In this document: piece by piece, positions 1 through 8,803 of the stretch | How the letters are laid out: every line of letters begins with the position of its first letter | Numbering within the stretch: the stretch's first letter is position 1 | NCBI RefSeq assembly: GCF_044385915.1 | Contig: NZ_JBISCC010000124.1 | Coordinates: 62,001 to 126,000, forward strand | Length of the DNA stretch: 64,000 bases | Direction of reading: 5' to 3' | Source: Thalassobellus citreus | GTDB taxonomy: Bacteria; Bacteroidota; Bacteroidia; Flavobacteriales; Flavobacteriaceae | The notes under the pieces: generated by a model | The model's database searches: none | What the model was told of the DNA's origin: nothing | Seen by the model: the letters and a program-made list of their open reading frames with translations, nothing else | Made by a program: the position numbers and the translations under genes

Positions 1-404
1 TCATTGGCAAATAACCCTGAGGTTTTAGAGAATAACGCACTAGTTAAAGTGCCTTTAGTAGCAAGAATACCAATGGCATTTGTTTTAGTATTTAAAGCTG
101 CAGGTTTTATGGCGGGTTCTATACCAATGAAAGGTACCTGGTAAGTTTCTCGAAGAAAATCTATAGCATTTGTAGTTGCTGTGTTACAAGCTACAACAAT
201 TAGTTTACAACCTTTATTAATTAAATATTCAGTATTTTTAATACTTAAATTAATAATGGCTTCTTGCCCTTTAGGACCATATGGAGCATTCATACTATCT
301 GATAAATAGATAGTATGCTCGTTTGGTAAAAGATTATGAATTTCTTTCCAAATAGAGGTGCCGCCAACGCCCGAATCAAATATACCAATGGGTTTTGTAC
401 TCAT
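1..404 (-). CDS. murI: Glutamate racemase, C-terminal part cut by window edge
   Basis: Glutamate racemase interconverts L- and D-glutamate in the cytoplasm and supplies D-Glu for peptidoglycan. The N-terminal 134 codons are visible. They begin MSTKPIGIFDSGVGG, which is the family's opening strand with the catalytic Asp, followed by a VVACNTAT segment that carries the first catalytic Cys. The second Cys lies beyond the window. The ATG is at 404-402, only about 10 nt below the hairpin that ends the ompH unit, so it may have its own promoter: a TATTTTTG box lies just upstream on the minus strand. Family assignment is secure; the gene is partial only because of the edge. Confidence 0.93.
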   Translation of the reverse strand, partial: MSTKPIGIFDSGVGGTSIWKEIHNLLPNEHTIYLSDSMNAPYGPKGQEAIINLSIKNTEYLINKGCKLIVVACNTATTNAIDFLRETYQVPFIGIEPAIKPAALNTKTNAIGILATKGTLTSALFSKTSGLFAN

Positions 405-414
405 AGTTTAACAA

Positions 415-448
415 AAATAAAAAAGCTGCTTTGTAAAAAGCAGCTTTT
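415..448 (-). terminator. Rho-independent terminator after ompH
   Basis: A 10-bp perfect inverted repeat (421-430 with 439-448) has an 8-nt loop. On the minus strand it is followed by a T-rich run. It lies 25 nt past the ompH stop codon and just upstream of murI, separating the two transcripts. Confidence 0.8.
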
Positions 449-473
449 AATATATTTATTTAAGTAATGTTAA

Positions 474-980
474 TTAGATACCTAATTCTTTTTTAACATC
501 GTCAAGTAAGTTTTTACCATCAGCTAAAATTGTTACTCCTAAAGATGAATCTAAAACATACTCGTATCCTTGAGCTCTTCCAACTTTTAAAATAGCTGCT
601 TTAGCTTTTTCTGTTATTGGTTGAATTAATTCTGCTTGTTTAGATTCTATATCTTTTCTAGCATCAACTTCAAATTGTTGAAGACGTTGTTGTTTTCCTT
701 GAAGCTCTTGAGCTCTTATTGCGTTTTCTTCAGCAGTTTTTGTAGCTGCTTCAGCATCATATTGTTTAACTGTTGTTTGGTATTCTGTAATAGATGCTTG
801 CATATCTGTTTGATATGTTTTACTTAAATTTTCAAGTTCTTTTTGAGCAGCTTTCATTTCTGGCATAGCAGAAATTAATTCTTGCGTGTTTATATGGGCA
901 ACTTTACTTTGAGCTTGTGTGAAACTGAAAGTTCCAATACATAATGCAGTTGCTAATAATAGAGTTTTAAATTGTTTCAT
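474..980 (-). CDS. OmpH/Skp family periplasmic chaperone
   Basis: 168 aa with a clear signal peptide (about residues 1-23, ending in TQAQ). The rest is the OmpH/Skp fold: a short beta body (SKVAHINTQELI) with a long lysine/glutamate/glutamine-rich coiled-coil arm (about 40-125), and a C-terminal strand region. Skp-like proteins hold unfolded outer-membrane barrels in the periplasm and hand them to BamA, whose gene lies two genes upstream. The gap from the preceding larger OmpH gene is only 39 nt, with no promoter-like box that I can see, so the two are probably co-transcribed. Length is normal for the family. Confidence 0.93.
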   Translation of the reverse strand: MKQFKTLLLATALCIGTFSFTQAQSKVAHINTQELISAMPEMKAAQKELENLSKTYQTDMQASITEYQTTVKQYDAEAATKTAEENAIRAQELQGKQQRLQQFEVDARKDIESKQAELIQPITEKAKAAILKVGRAQGYEYVLDSSLGVTILADGKNLLDDVKKELGI

Positions 981-1019
981 TTTAAATAGTATTAATGTGT
1001 TATAAATTATTAATTGTTT

Positions 1020-2168
1020 TTAGTTTAAACTGTCTTTTGCCTTTTGGCGTTCTTCTAAAATTTTCTTTTTTCTTTCAGCTAATTCTTTTATACGAGCTTT
1101 TCTAGCTGCTAATTTTTTTTGTCGATTTTCTTCAATTAGTTGAGCCCTTGTTTTTGTTTCAACTTTAACTTCTTTTGTGGTTTCAGATTTTGCTGCATCA
1201 TCTGATTCATTAACTGTCTCTTTATTAGTGCTAGATGATTTTTCTTGTTTTAATTTTTCTCTTTCAGCTAGTTTTTTTTGTCTGTTTTCTTCAATTATTT
1301 GAGCTCTAGTTTTTGTCTCAACTTCAACTTTGTTTGTTTCCGATTTAGCTGTTTCAACTTTGTCATTCGCTGTTTCTGATATTGTATTTCTTTCAGCTAA
1401 TTTTTCTTGTTTTGCTTTTTCTCTATCGTCTAATACTTTTTGACGTCTAGCTTCTGCAGCTTTTACTTTTGCTTCTCTAGCTGCTAATTTTTCTTGTCTA
1501 GCTTTTTCAATAGCACTTTCACGTGCTTTTTTCTTTTCTTCTAGTGCTTTTTCTCGAGCTTCTTGTTCATAATTAATTTCTGGAACTAATTCTTCATCTT
1601 TAGCGGCTTTTCTTTCTGCTTTTGATGTCGCTTGTGTTCGTTTTGCTGTTCTTGTTATACTTCTTATAATCTGATCGCTTAAATCAAATCTTTTTTCTGA
1701 ATATAACATAACAGCATCTGATGATTTATCAAAAATAAAATCATATTTTCTTTTCGCTGCTAAATCTTGAACTGCTGCAAAAATTTGATCTTGAATAGGC
1801 TGCATTAATTGCTTTTTTTGAATAAACAAATCGCCATTAGGACCAAAACGTTTTTGCTGATAATCTAATATTTCTTTTTCTTCAAAAGAAATATCTTCTT
1901 CGCGTTCGTTTATAAGTTCATTTGTTAAAAGCGCTTTTTCGTTGCTTAAATCTTTTCGTTTTTGTTCTATAGTACTTAATTTACTTTGAATCTCATTTTT
2001 CCATTTATCGGCTTTAGCATTTAATTGCGTTGTTGCTTCTTGATATTCTGGAACATTCTCTAAAATATATTCTGTATCTATATAAGCTATTCTTACTCCA
2101 CGTTGAGCATATGAAGAAAAGCTTAGCATAAAAACTATTGTCAGTAAAAAAAGAACGTTGTTTCGCAT
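1020..2168 (-). CDS. OmpH family chaperone with long charged C-terminal tail
   Basis: 382 aa, roughly twice the usual OmpH length. Residues 1-21 are a signal peptide (SFSSYAQ). Residues 24-170 are a normal OmpH/Skp module (VRIAYIDTEYIL, coiled coil, KYDFIFDKSSDAV). From about 185 to the end the protein is an almost continuous Lys/Glu/Arg/Ala heptad-like tail. Inside it a unit of about 31 residues is duplicated: 274-304 and 326-357, both containing KTRAQ-(I/L)-IEENRQKKLA. Flavobacteria commonly carry two ompH copies after bamA, one with an extended tail. The OmpH part is certain; the role of the tail is unknown, and an envelope-spanning or peptidoglycan-binding rod is possible. Confidence 0.9.
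   Translation of the reverse strand: MRNNVLFLLTIVFMLSFSSYAQRGVRIAYIDTEYILENVPEYQEATTQLNAKADKWKNEIQSKLSTIEQKRKDLSNEKALLTNELINEREEDISFEEKEILDYQQKRFGPNGDLFIQKKQLMQPIQDQIFAAVQDLAAKRKYDFIFDKSSDAVMLYSEKRFDLSDQIIRSITRTAKRTQATSKAERKAAKDEELVPEINYEQEAREKALEEKKKARESAIEKARQEKLAAREAKVKAAEARRQKVLDDREKAKQEKLAERNTISETANDKVETAKSETNKVEVETKTRAQIIEENRQKKLAEREKLKQEKSSSTNKETVNESDDAAKSETTKEVKVETKTRAQLIEENRQKKLAARKARIKELAERKKKILEERQKAKDSLN
1098..1349 (-). repeat. Internal duplicated segment in the ompH tail
   Basis: Two in-frame copies of an approximately 93-nt unit, at 1257-1349 and 1098-1193, encode AKSETNK...KTRAQIIEENRQKKLA and a near-identical second copy. They are separated by a Ser/Asn/Thr-rich spacer. The nucleotide sequences have diverged at many third positions, so the duplication is not recent. 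Confidence 0.75.
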
Positions 2169-2261
2169 CTGTTTAATGTTTTTTATAATTTATCAACTCA
2201 TAAATTCTAAAAAAAGACAGATGATTTATTTTATATCTGTTACTTTTTTGAATTGTGTTTT

Positions 2262-2295
2262 CAAAATTAACGAATTTTAATCTTAAAAATTTCAA
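2262..2295 (-). promoter_or_regulatory. Putative Bacteroidota promoter for the ompH pair
   Basis: On the minus strand TTG (2295-2293) is followed after 23 nt by TAATTTTG (2269-2262), matching the Bacteroidota consensus at the long limit of spacing. Transcription would start near 2255, giving a leader of about 87 nt to the ATG at 2168. Confidence 0.4.
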
Positions 2296-2342
2296 TTCTC
2301 ATTTAAATCATCATAATGTTATTAGAAAATATCGTGCCAAAA

Positions 2343-4940
2343 TTAAAATTGTTGCCCAATTATGAAGTGAGTTTCCCAACCATGCATGCCAGTTTCTCCT
2401 TGTAACGAATCGAAACCATGACCAAAATCGATACCTAATAAACCAAAAGCAGGCATGAAAATACGAATACCTAATCCTGCAGATCGTTTAATATCGAAAG
2501 GGTTATAATCTCTAAAATTATTAAATGAAGCACCGCCTTCTAAAAAGCCTAAGGCGTAAATTTTAGCTGAAGCAGCTAATGTTATTGGGTAACGAAGCTC
2601 TAATGAGAATTTATTATAAATAGTTCCTCCATCTTGATCTGATAACGATTGGTTTGGATACCCTCTTAAAGCAACGGCCTCTCTGCCATCTAAACTGTAA
2701 CTACCTAGGCCATCTCCACCCAAAAAGAAGCGTTCGAAAGGAATGATACCCCTGTCATTATTATAAGCACCTAAGAAACCAAATTCTACGCTTGGTCTTA
2801 AAACTAGTTTTTTCGCTAATTCTGTATACCATTCGCCTTTAAATTTAACTTTATAAAATTCTAACCATTTATAGCGTTCTTGATCTATTTCAGCTATTTT
2901 AGTTGATGCATTTGTTTTTTGTACATCAGTTGTTGTGGCATCATTTATAATTGCTTGTTGTGCTTCACGGTCTTCAGCAATTGCTTTGTAATCTATACCA
3001 TTAAATAAAGAATAGGGAGCAGAAAATTTTGCTGTTGCAGAAAAACTAGATCCACCAGTTGGGAAAATAGGATCTACACTCGTATTGTTTCTACTTAAAC
3101 CTACAGTGTATGATAAATTGTTAGAATATCCATTTCCGAAAGTAAATAATCCTGTGTTATAATTTTTTAAATCGTAACGTTGAAAACTAATAGCTTGAGA
3201 TAATGTAAAGAAGTCATCAGGAACTTGTAAACGTTTTGCTAAACCAAAAGTAATTCCTGTAATATTAAAGCTTTTACTTTTGTCTGCATTTCCTGTTTGA
3301 TAATCATATAAAAATTGCTTAGTATGTGATATCGATGTAGAAAATTGTACAGGACGTTTTCCTCCTAACCAAGGTTCTGAAAAAGAAAAACTATAGGTTT
3401 GATAAAAACGACTGGCTTGTAAACGTAGTGCTAATTTTTGTCCATCACCCATTGGTATAGGTTTGTATGCATCTTTTTTAAAGATGTCTTTTATAGAAAA
3501 GTTGTTAAAAGATAAACCAAGTGTTCCTATAAAACCACCACCACCATAACCACCTTGTAATTCTATTTGGCTAGATCCTGTTTCTTTAACAGAATATTGC
3601 ATATCAATAGTTCCTTCGTTAGGGTTTGGGTTAATAAAATCTGGTGATATTTCTTGCGCATCAAAAAAGCCTAATTGTCCTAGTTCTCTAACGGTACGAA
3701 CCACATTTGCTTTACTGTATAGTTGTCCTGGTCGTGTGCGTATTTCTCTGTAAACAACGTGGTCATTCGTTTTGTCGTTACCTACTATAGTTACGTTATT
3801 AAAATAAGCTGGTTTTCCTTCAGAAATTCTAATTTCTAAGTCTATTATATTATCATCTGCACTAACTTCAACAGCGTTAATGCTAGAAAACAAGTAACCA
3901 TTATTTTGATATTGATTTGTTATGTCAAATGCATCTGGTTTACTGCCGTCTGCAATTCGTTTTTGTAACTCAACACCGTTATAAGTATCTCCTTTATTTA
4001 TTCTTAAAAGTCTACTTAAATATTCATTACTATAAACAGTATTACCTATAAATGTAATATCGCCAAACTTATAAAGTTCACCTTCTATAACATTAATGTT
4101 AAGAGATATAGTTTTATCGTCGTTTATAATAATACTATCTGATATAATACGAGCATCTCTATAACCATTTTCTTTATAGGTTTCTATAATATGACCTAGG
4201 TCTGCCTGATAAGCCGAATCAATAAATTTAGATCGTTTTAGTAATCGGATACGATTAATTTTTTTTGTAGTTTTCATGCTCTTTCTAAGCTTTTTGTCGC
4301 TTAAAATATCATTTCCACTAAAGGCAATATCTTTTATCTTTACTTTTTCACCTTTATCTATATTAAGAACCATATTAACTCTAGCTGTTTCTATAGAATC
4401 TTTTACATCTATGGTGTTAATATGTACTTTGGTGTTTAAAAAACCTTGTTTTTTGTATTTTTTTTCAAGGAAATTTTTGGTAGTTGTAATGAGGTTTTCT
4501 GTAACTTTAGTCCCTTTTTTTAATTTATTGTCACTAATAATACCTTCGAACTTAGATTTTTTTACACCATTTATTTTTAATTCATTTAATTGGGGTAAAT
4601 CTGACAGGCGTATTTCTAAATAAGCAACATTACCTTCAATTTTAGTAATATACAGTTCAATGTCGCTAAAGAGTTTAGAATTCCAAAGTTTTTTTATGGC
4701 GGCACTTATTTCTTCTCCAGGAATGGTTATTTCTTTTCCTTTTGTTAAACCAGAATAAGTAATTATGGTTTGTTCATTAAAGCTAGTGTTACCTAATACA
4801 GATATGGCTCCAAGCGTGTATTTTTTTCCATTGCTATATTCTAATTCCTGTGCATTAATATTAACACTACAAGCAAAAAAGAGCGTAATTAAAAAATACT
4901 TTAAATATTTTAAAGGTAAAATGTTAGTTAAGTTGTTCAC
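2343..4940 (-). CDS. bamA: Outer-membrane protein assembly factor BamA
   Basis: Omp85-family insertase that folds beta-barrels into the outer membrane. A hydrophobic signal segment (LKYFLITLFFACSVNINAQ) is followed by five POTRA-like repeats (starting YTLGAISVLGNTSF, later VNMVLNIDKGEKVKIKDIAF and YKFGDITFIGNTVY). The C-terminal barrel has conserved features such as the VALRGYP loop and ends in the outer-membrane type aromatic residue (IIGQQF). The start is uncertain because no ATG lies just before the signal peptide. I chose GTG at 4940 (865 aa), which overlaps the uppS end by 17 nt. Alternatives are TTG at 4952 or ATG at 4991. The open frame extends to 5093, but that part lies inside uppS and does not look like a leader. 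Confidence 0.93.
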   Translation of the reverse strand: MNNLTNILPLKYLKYFLITLFFACSVNINAQELEYSNGKKYTLGAISVLGNTSFNEQTIITYSGLTKGKEITIPGEEISAAIKKLWNSKLFSDIELYITKIEGNVAYLEIRLSDLPQLNELKINGVKKSKFEGIISDNKLKKGTKVTENLITTTKNFLEKKYKKQGFLNTKVHINTIDVKDSIETARVNMVLNIDKGEKVKIKDIAFSGNDILSDKKLRKSMKTTKKINRIRLLKRSKFIDSAYQADLGHIIETYKENGYRDARIISDSIIINDDKTISLNINVIEGELYKFGDITFIGNTVYSNEYLSRLLRINKGDTYNGVELQKRIADGSKPDAFDITNQYQNNGYLFSSINAVEVSADDNIIDLEIRISEGKPAYFNNVTIVGNDKTNDHVVYREIRTRPGQLYSKANVVRTVRELGQLGFFDAQEISPDFINPNPNEGTIDMQYSVKETGSSQIELQGGYGGGGFIGTLGLSFNNFSIKDIFKKDAYKPIPMGDGQKLALRLQASRFYQTYSFSFSEPWLGGKRPVQFSTSISHTKQFLYDYQTGNADKSKSFNITGITFGLAKRLQVPDDFFTLSQAISFQRYDLKNYNTGLFTFGNGYSNNLSYTVGLSRNNTSVDPIFPTGGSSFSATAKFSAPYSLFNGIDYKAIAEDREAQQAIINDATTTDVQKTNASTKIAEIDQERYKWLEFYKVKFKGEWYTELAKKLVLRPSVEFGFLGAYNNDRGIIPFERFFLGGDGLGSYSLDGREAVALRGYPNQSLSDQDGGTIYNKFSLELRYPITLAASAKIYALGFLEGGASFNNFRDYNPFDIKRSAGLGIRIFMPAFGLLGIDFGHGFDSLQGETGMHGWETHFIIGQQF

Positions 4941-5664
4941 TTGTTTTCCCAAATCGTCGTTCTCTTTTTTGATATTCAATAATAGCTTCATACAAATGCT
5001 GCTTTGTAAAATCTGGCCACAATACACTAGTAAAGTACAATTCAGCATAGGCAATTTGCCAAAGTAAAAAGTTGCTAATACGTTGTTCGCCACTTGTTCT
5101 TATAAGTAAATCTACATCAGGTAAATTTTGCGTGTAAAGATGCTCATTAATAATTGATTCATCAATTTTATCGGGCGAAATTATATTATTTTTAACTTTA
5201 ATACTAATCTCTTTAACAGTATTTATGATTTCCTCGCGTGAACCGTAGCTTAATGCTAGTGTTAGAGTCATTCTGTTATTGTCTTTTGTTTGTTCAATAA
5301 CTTCATGAAGCTCTTTGTAAACTTTTTTAGGCAAGGTGTTTAAGCTACCAATAGCTGCAAGTTTTATATTGTTATCTTGAAGTGTTTTAATTTCGCTTTT
5401 TAAAGACGAGACTAAAAGTTTCATCAGTGTTTCAACCTCTAATTTAGGTCTATTCCAGTTTTCGGTAGAAAAAGCATATAGTGTTAAGTTTTTAACACCA
5501 AGTTCTGCACAAGCTTCAACCGTTTGTCTAACTGATTTTGTGCCGTTTTTATGACCAAAAGCTCTTAGCATGCCTTGTTGTTTCGCCCAACGCCCATTGC
5601 CATCCATAATAATAGCGATGTGTTTAGGAAGTCTTGTGCTTATTATGTTTTCTTTTAAATCCAT
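4924..5664 (-). CDS. uppS: Isoprenyl (undecaprenyl) diphosphate synthase
   Basis: Cis-prenyltransferase that condenses isopentenyl diphosphates onto farnesyl diphosphate, making the lipid carrier for peptidoglycan and surface polysaccharide. The signature HIAIIMDGNGRWAKQQG is present near residue 20 and holds the catalytic Asp. Further conserved blocks are LTLYAFSTENW and, near the C terminus, VDLLIRTSGEQRISNFLLWQ and ELYFTSVLWPDF. 246 aa from the ATG at 5664, one nucleotide after the stop of the upstream DUF6089 gene. A TTG 33 nt upstream is also in frame but less likely. UppS-BamA-OmpH is a conserved envelope operon in this phylum. Confidence 0.95.
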   Translation of the reverse strand: MDLKENIISTRLPKHIAIIMDGNGRWAKQQGMLRAFGHKNGTKSVRQTVEACAELGVKNLTLYAFSTENWNRPKLEVETLMKLLVSSLKSEIKTLQDNNIKLAAIGSLNTLPKKVYKELHEVIEQTKDNNRMTLTLALSYGSREEIINTVKEISIKVKNNIISPDKIDESIINEHLYTQNLPDVDLLIRTSGEQRISNFLLWQIAYAELYFTSVLWPDFTKQHLYEAIIEYQKRERRFGKTSEQLN

Positions 5665-5665
5665 T

Positions 5666-6352
5666 TTAGTTAATGCAGTAACATGGGTTTTCTCCAAAAG
5701 TATAAGTTAATGTAAATCCAGAAAATACATACCAATCGTTATTGTTTATGTTTCCAAATCTATATGGTAAAAGCGATTCGGTATCTGGAACACTTCCATC
5801 TATTTCATCAGAAAATGTATACCGAGCACCTACTTCAATTCCTAAAACAAAATTACCAAGGAAATTAGATTTAAAACCTAATGCCATAGGAATACCGTAA
5901 GCCCAACTTGAATTGTTTTCAGATGTTTGTATGCCATTTAAAAAATAATAGTTATCATGGTGTGCAACACTAATACCTGTATATAAGTAAGGTGTTGCTA
6001 TTTTTTTTCCAGAATGCAAATTGAAGTCAACAAAAGTGAATTCCATGCCTGCTGAAATTTCTAATAAATTTGAATCGAAACTATAATCTCTTTGTATACG
6101 TCTAGGATCGTCTGATTGGTTGTCTTTAGTTTTTAAATCAGAATATATTAAGGATACTCTCCACGAATGCCTAGAGCTTCTATTCCATTTATATAAAAGA
6201 CCAAGAGAAGGGCTGTTAGGAGAGATATAATCGGTTGCGCCTACATCTCCAATAAAATTACTGCCTCCTACAAACACTCCTAACTCATTAATTTGAGAAT
6301 GGCTTAATTGGATGCTTAAAATGCTAAAAATCAATACGCTTAAATGCCTCAT
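5666..6352 (-). CDS. DUF6089 family outer-membrane beta-barrel protein
   Basis: 228 aa with a signal peptide (about 1-19, LSHSQ). The remainder alternates hydrophobic and polar residues as in a small 8-strand barrel (for example NELGVFVGGSNFIGDVG and the C-terminal WYVFSGFTLTYTFGENP). This matches the DUF6089 family that regularly precedes uppS and bamA in flavobacteria. It is the first gene of the uppS-bamA unit; the spacing to uppS is 1 nt. No enzymatic motif is visible. The molecular role is unknown; a structural or transport role in the outer membrane is inferred from fold and context. Confidence 0.85.
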   Translation of the reverse strand: MRHLSVLIFSILSIQLSHSQINELGVFVGGSNFIGDVGATDYISPNSPSLGLLYKWNRSSRHSWRVSLIYSDLKTKDNQSDDPRRIQRDYSFDSNLLEISAGMEFTFVDFNLHSGKKIATPYLYTGISVAHHDNYYFLNGIQTSENNSSWAYGIPMALGFKSNFLGNFVLGIEVGARYTFSDEIDGSVPDTESLLPYRFGNINNNDWYVFSGFTLTYTFGENPCYCIN

Positions 6353-6369
6353 AGATATTCAAAAGTTTG

Positions 6370-6377
6370 CAAATATA
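6370..6377 (-). promoter_or_regulatory. Putative -7 box for the DUF6089-uppS-bamA operon
   Basis: On the minus strand TATATTTG matches TAnnTTTG exactly. Transcription would begin near 6364, about 12 nt before the ATG at 6352. I find no TTG at 19-21 nt upstream, so support is partial. Confidence 0.45.
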
Positions 6378-6451
6378 ATAAATAAGATTAGCCTATTATA
6401 ATTTGAGCTAATTTGTATGAGTTTAAAACAGTATTTCTATTAAATTATTGT

Positions 6452-7339
6452 TTAATTTCGTTTGTCTTCTCCCCAAAGTAGTTTTTTACGGAGTGTGGAA
6501 AAAAAGCTTTCATCTAGTAAATCAATCATCTTAATTTTAAAATTGGCTTTCTTTATTTTAATGATGGTACCATTTTCTAAAGTAGCAATTCTAGAATCTA
6601 AAGACATTAAGTGGTGTTCTTCTCTGCCATTAACTTTAAGTTGTATTTCGGTAGAATCTGGTATAATTAGTGGGCGTGCGCTTAAATTATGAGGCGCAAT
6701 AGGTGTTAAAACAAAATTATTAGCACCAGGTGTAATTACAGGTCCACCACAACTTAGCGAGTATCCTGTAGATCCTGTTGGAGTAGAAACAATTAAACCG
6801 TCACTCCAATAAGAGTTTAAAAATTCATCGTCTAAATAGGTGTCTACAGTAATCATTGCAGTGGTGTTTTTTCTGCTTACTGTTATTTCATTCAACGCAA
6901 AATTCATTGAAACGATGTCGTCATTTTTTGGAGATGTTTCAACAGACAGTAAGGTTCGTTCAGATATTTTATAATGACCATCTAAAATATTTTGAATGGC
7001 TTGTTCTATAACATCTACCTGAATGGTGGCTAAAAAGCCTAAACGACCTGTATTAATACCTATTATTGGAATGCCTAAATCTTTTACAAAGATGGTCGAT
7101 CTTAAAATAGTACCATCGCCTCCTATACTTACAAGAAAATCGAACGATTGATCTAATTCACTAAACATATTGTAAGTGTCAAAGTTTTTTATCCCGTGAG
7201 ATTCTATACTTATAAGTTTGTGAAATTGAGTTTCAATATAAGCATCTACACCTTGTTTGTTTAAATAATTGAAAAGCGTTTCTACAGATGCAGAAGTTGT
7301 ATCGTTATAATAGCGTCCAAAAATAGCAACCTTCATCAT
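6452..7339 (-). CDS. nadK: NAD kinase
   Basis: Phosphorylates NAD to NADP in the cytoplasm. The 295-aa protein has the diagnostic GGDGT motif (73-77), the NTGRLGFL block, the LNE dinucleotide-binding motif (LNEITVSRK), and STPTGSTGYSLSCGGP, which forms the conserved NAD site. The start ATGATG overlaps the stop of the CBS-domain gene by one base (7339), so the two are translationally coupled; either ATG is possible. Length and motif order are typical. Confidence 0.96.
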   Translation of the reverse strand: MMKVAIFGRYYNDTTSASVETLFNYLNKQGVDAYIETQFHKLISIESHGIKNFDTYNMFSELDQSFDFLVSIGGDGTILRSTIFVKDLGIPIIGINTGRLGFLATIQVDVIEQAIQNILDGHYKISERTLLSVETSPKNDDIVSMNFALNEITVSRKNTTAMITVDTYLDDEFLNSYWSDGLIVSTPTGSTGYSLSCGGPVITPGANNFVLTPIAPHNLSARPLIIPDSTEIQLKVNGREEHHLMSLDSRIATLENGTIIKIKKANFKIKMIDLLDESFFSTLRKKLLWGEDKRN

Positions 7340-7998
7340 TACATGTTTAAATATTTATTTAAATAATCCGATCGTTCCTTCAAGCTTTCAATATAGCCGT
7401 CTTCTTCGTGTCCAGATATTATGTTATAACTATATCTTCTAAATGTTTGAATAATATCGTTAAGGCCAGTGTTGCCAATTTTTATAGTTATTTGAACTAA
7501 ATCACTTGTCATTTTAGATACAAAGGCACCAAGAAGTTTACCGTTGTTAGATTCTATAATTTGGCTTACTTCACTAAACGAATAATCATTAACACCTTTT
7601 TCAACAACTAATATACCACCAGCTTCAGAGAAGAAAGGCGATTCAATAAATAAACTGATAATATCATTAAGTTCATAATACCCCAAATAGTTATTATCAT
7701 TACTTAAAACAGGCATAATATTAGTCGAATTTGTAGCAAAAGCTTCTAAAACATCTAACCACAAGGTGTTGTCGCGAACAAAAAAAGTTTCAAGAGAATA
7801 TAGGTGTTCGCTTAAAGATTTTTCGCTATCAAAACAATGAGCGTCTGTTTCAAAAAAAGAACCTAAAAATACGCCTTGATCATTTTGAACAGGGATATGA
7901 GAATAGGTTAACTGATTAAATAATAATTGCAAATCTTTAATTTTACTATTACTATTTAATGGCTTAATGTCGTTAATAATGTATTCTGAAAGTTTCAT
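7339..7998 (-). CDS. CBS-domain protein
   Basis: 219 aa. Two CBS motifs fill about residues 1-125 (SEYIINDIKPLNSNSKI... and TLWLDVLEAFATNSTNIMPVL...). An ACT-like or dimerisation C-terminal part follows (ILVVEKGVNDYSFSEVSQII). CBS pairs bind adenosyl ligands and regulate a partner. It is coupled to nadK by a 1-nt overlap and is divergent from pdxJ, a pairing conserved in Flavobacteriaceae as I recall it. A regulatory link to NAD(P) or adenylate level is plausible but inferred only from position. Confidence 0.87.
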   Translation of the reverse strand: MKLSEYIINDIKPLNSNSKIKDLQLLFNQLTYSHIPVQNDQGVFLGSFFETDAHCFDSEKSLSEHLYSLETFFVRDNTLWLDVLEAFATNSTNIMPVLSNDNNYLGYYELNDIISLFIESPFFSEAGGILVVEKGVNDYSFSEVSQIIESNNGKLLGAFVSKMTSDLVQITIKIGNTGLNDIIQTFRRYSYNIISGHEEDGYIESLKERSDYLNKYLNM

Positions 7999-8062
7999 TG
8001 TGTCGCTTTAATACCTGTTGCAAATTAATCAAAAAAAAAGTACATAAGCCTGTTCTACTTTG

Positions 8063-8070
8063 TATTTTTG
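8063..8070 (+). promoter_or_regulatory. Putative -7 box for pdxJ
   Basis: TATTTTTG matches TAnnTTTG exactly and ends 20 nt before the pdxJ ATG at 8090. No well-placed TTG was found, so this is a partial match only. Confidence 0.4.
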
Positions 8071-8089
8071 TCATTTAAAACAGCGATAG

Positions 8090-8803
8090 ATGACAAAGTT
8101 AAGTGTAAATATTAACAAGATAGCAACTTTAAGGAACTCTAGAGGGGGCGATATGCCTAATGTGGTTCAGTTTGCAAAAGATGTGCAACGTTTTGGTGCA
8201 GAAGGGGTAACGATTCACCCTAGACCCGATGAGCGTCATATTCGTTATCAGGATGCACGCGATTTAAAACCAGAAGTTTATACCGAATATAATGTTGAAG
8301 GTAACCCTGTTGAATCCTTTTTAAAATTAGTGCTTGAAGTAAAACCAACACAGGTTACTTTAGTGCCAGATGCTGTTGATGCTATAACAAGTAATGCTGG
8401 TTGGGATACGTTGAAACATAAAGATTTTTTGGTTGATGTGATTAAAGAATTTCAACAAAATGGTATAAGAACTTCTATTTTTGTCGATCCAGTTTTAGAA
8501 CAAATTGAAGGTGCAAAAGCAACAGGGACCGATCGAATTGAATTATATACAGAAGCCTTTGCGCATCAATATGGTTTAGGAAATAATGAGGCTATAAAAC
8601 CGTATACCGAAAGTGCTGTTTTTGCAGAAAGTTTAGGATTAGGTATTAATGCAGGACATGATTTATCACTTGATAATATTAAGTTTTTTAAAGACGAAGT
8701 TCCTAATTTGTTAGAAGTATCTATTGGACATGCACTTATTTCAGAAAGTCTATATTTAGGTGTAGAGAATGTTATTCAAATGTATTTACGTAAATTAAAA
8801 TAA
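8090..8803 (+). CDS. pdxJ: Pyridoxine 5'-phosphate synthase
   Basis: Condenses 1-deoxy-D-xylulose 5-phosphate with 3-amino-2-oxopropyl phosphate to give pyridoxine 5'-phosphate, the last step of DXP-dependent vitamin B6 synthesis. The 237-aa protein has the family blocks LSVNINKIATLRNSRGG, TIHPRPDERHI, the strand with catalytic Glu (VEGNPVESFLKL), and the C-terminal INAGHDLSLDNI and EVSIGHALISE phosphate-binding segments. Length is normal. It overlaps the next gene by one base (TAATG), indicating coupling. Confidence 0.96.
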   Translation: MTKLSVNINKIATLRNSRGGDMPNVVQFAKDVQRFGAEGVTIHPRPDERHIRYQDARDLKPEVYTEYNVEGNPVESFLKLVLEVKPTQVTLVPDAVDAITSNAGWDTLKHKDFLVDVIKEFQQNGIRTSIFVDPVLEQIEGAKATGTDRIELYTEAFAHQYGLGNNEAIKPYTESAVFAESLGLGINAGHDLSLDNIKFFKDEVPNLLEVSIGHALISESLYLGVENVIQMYLRKLK

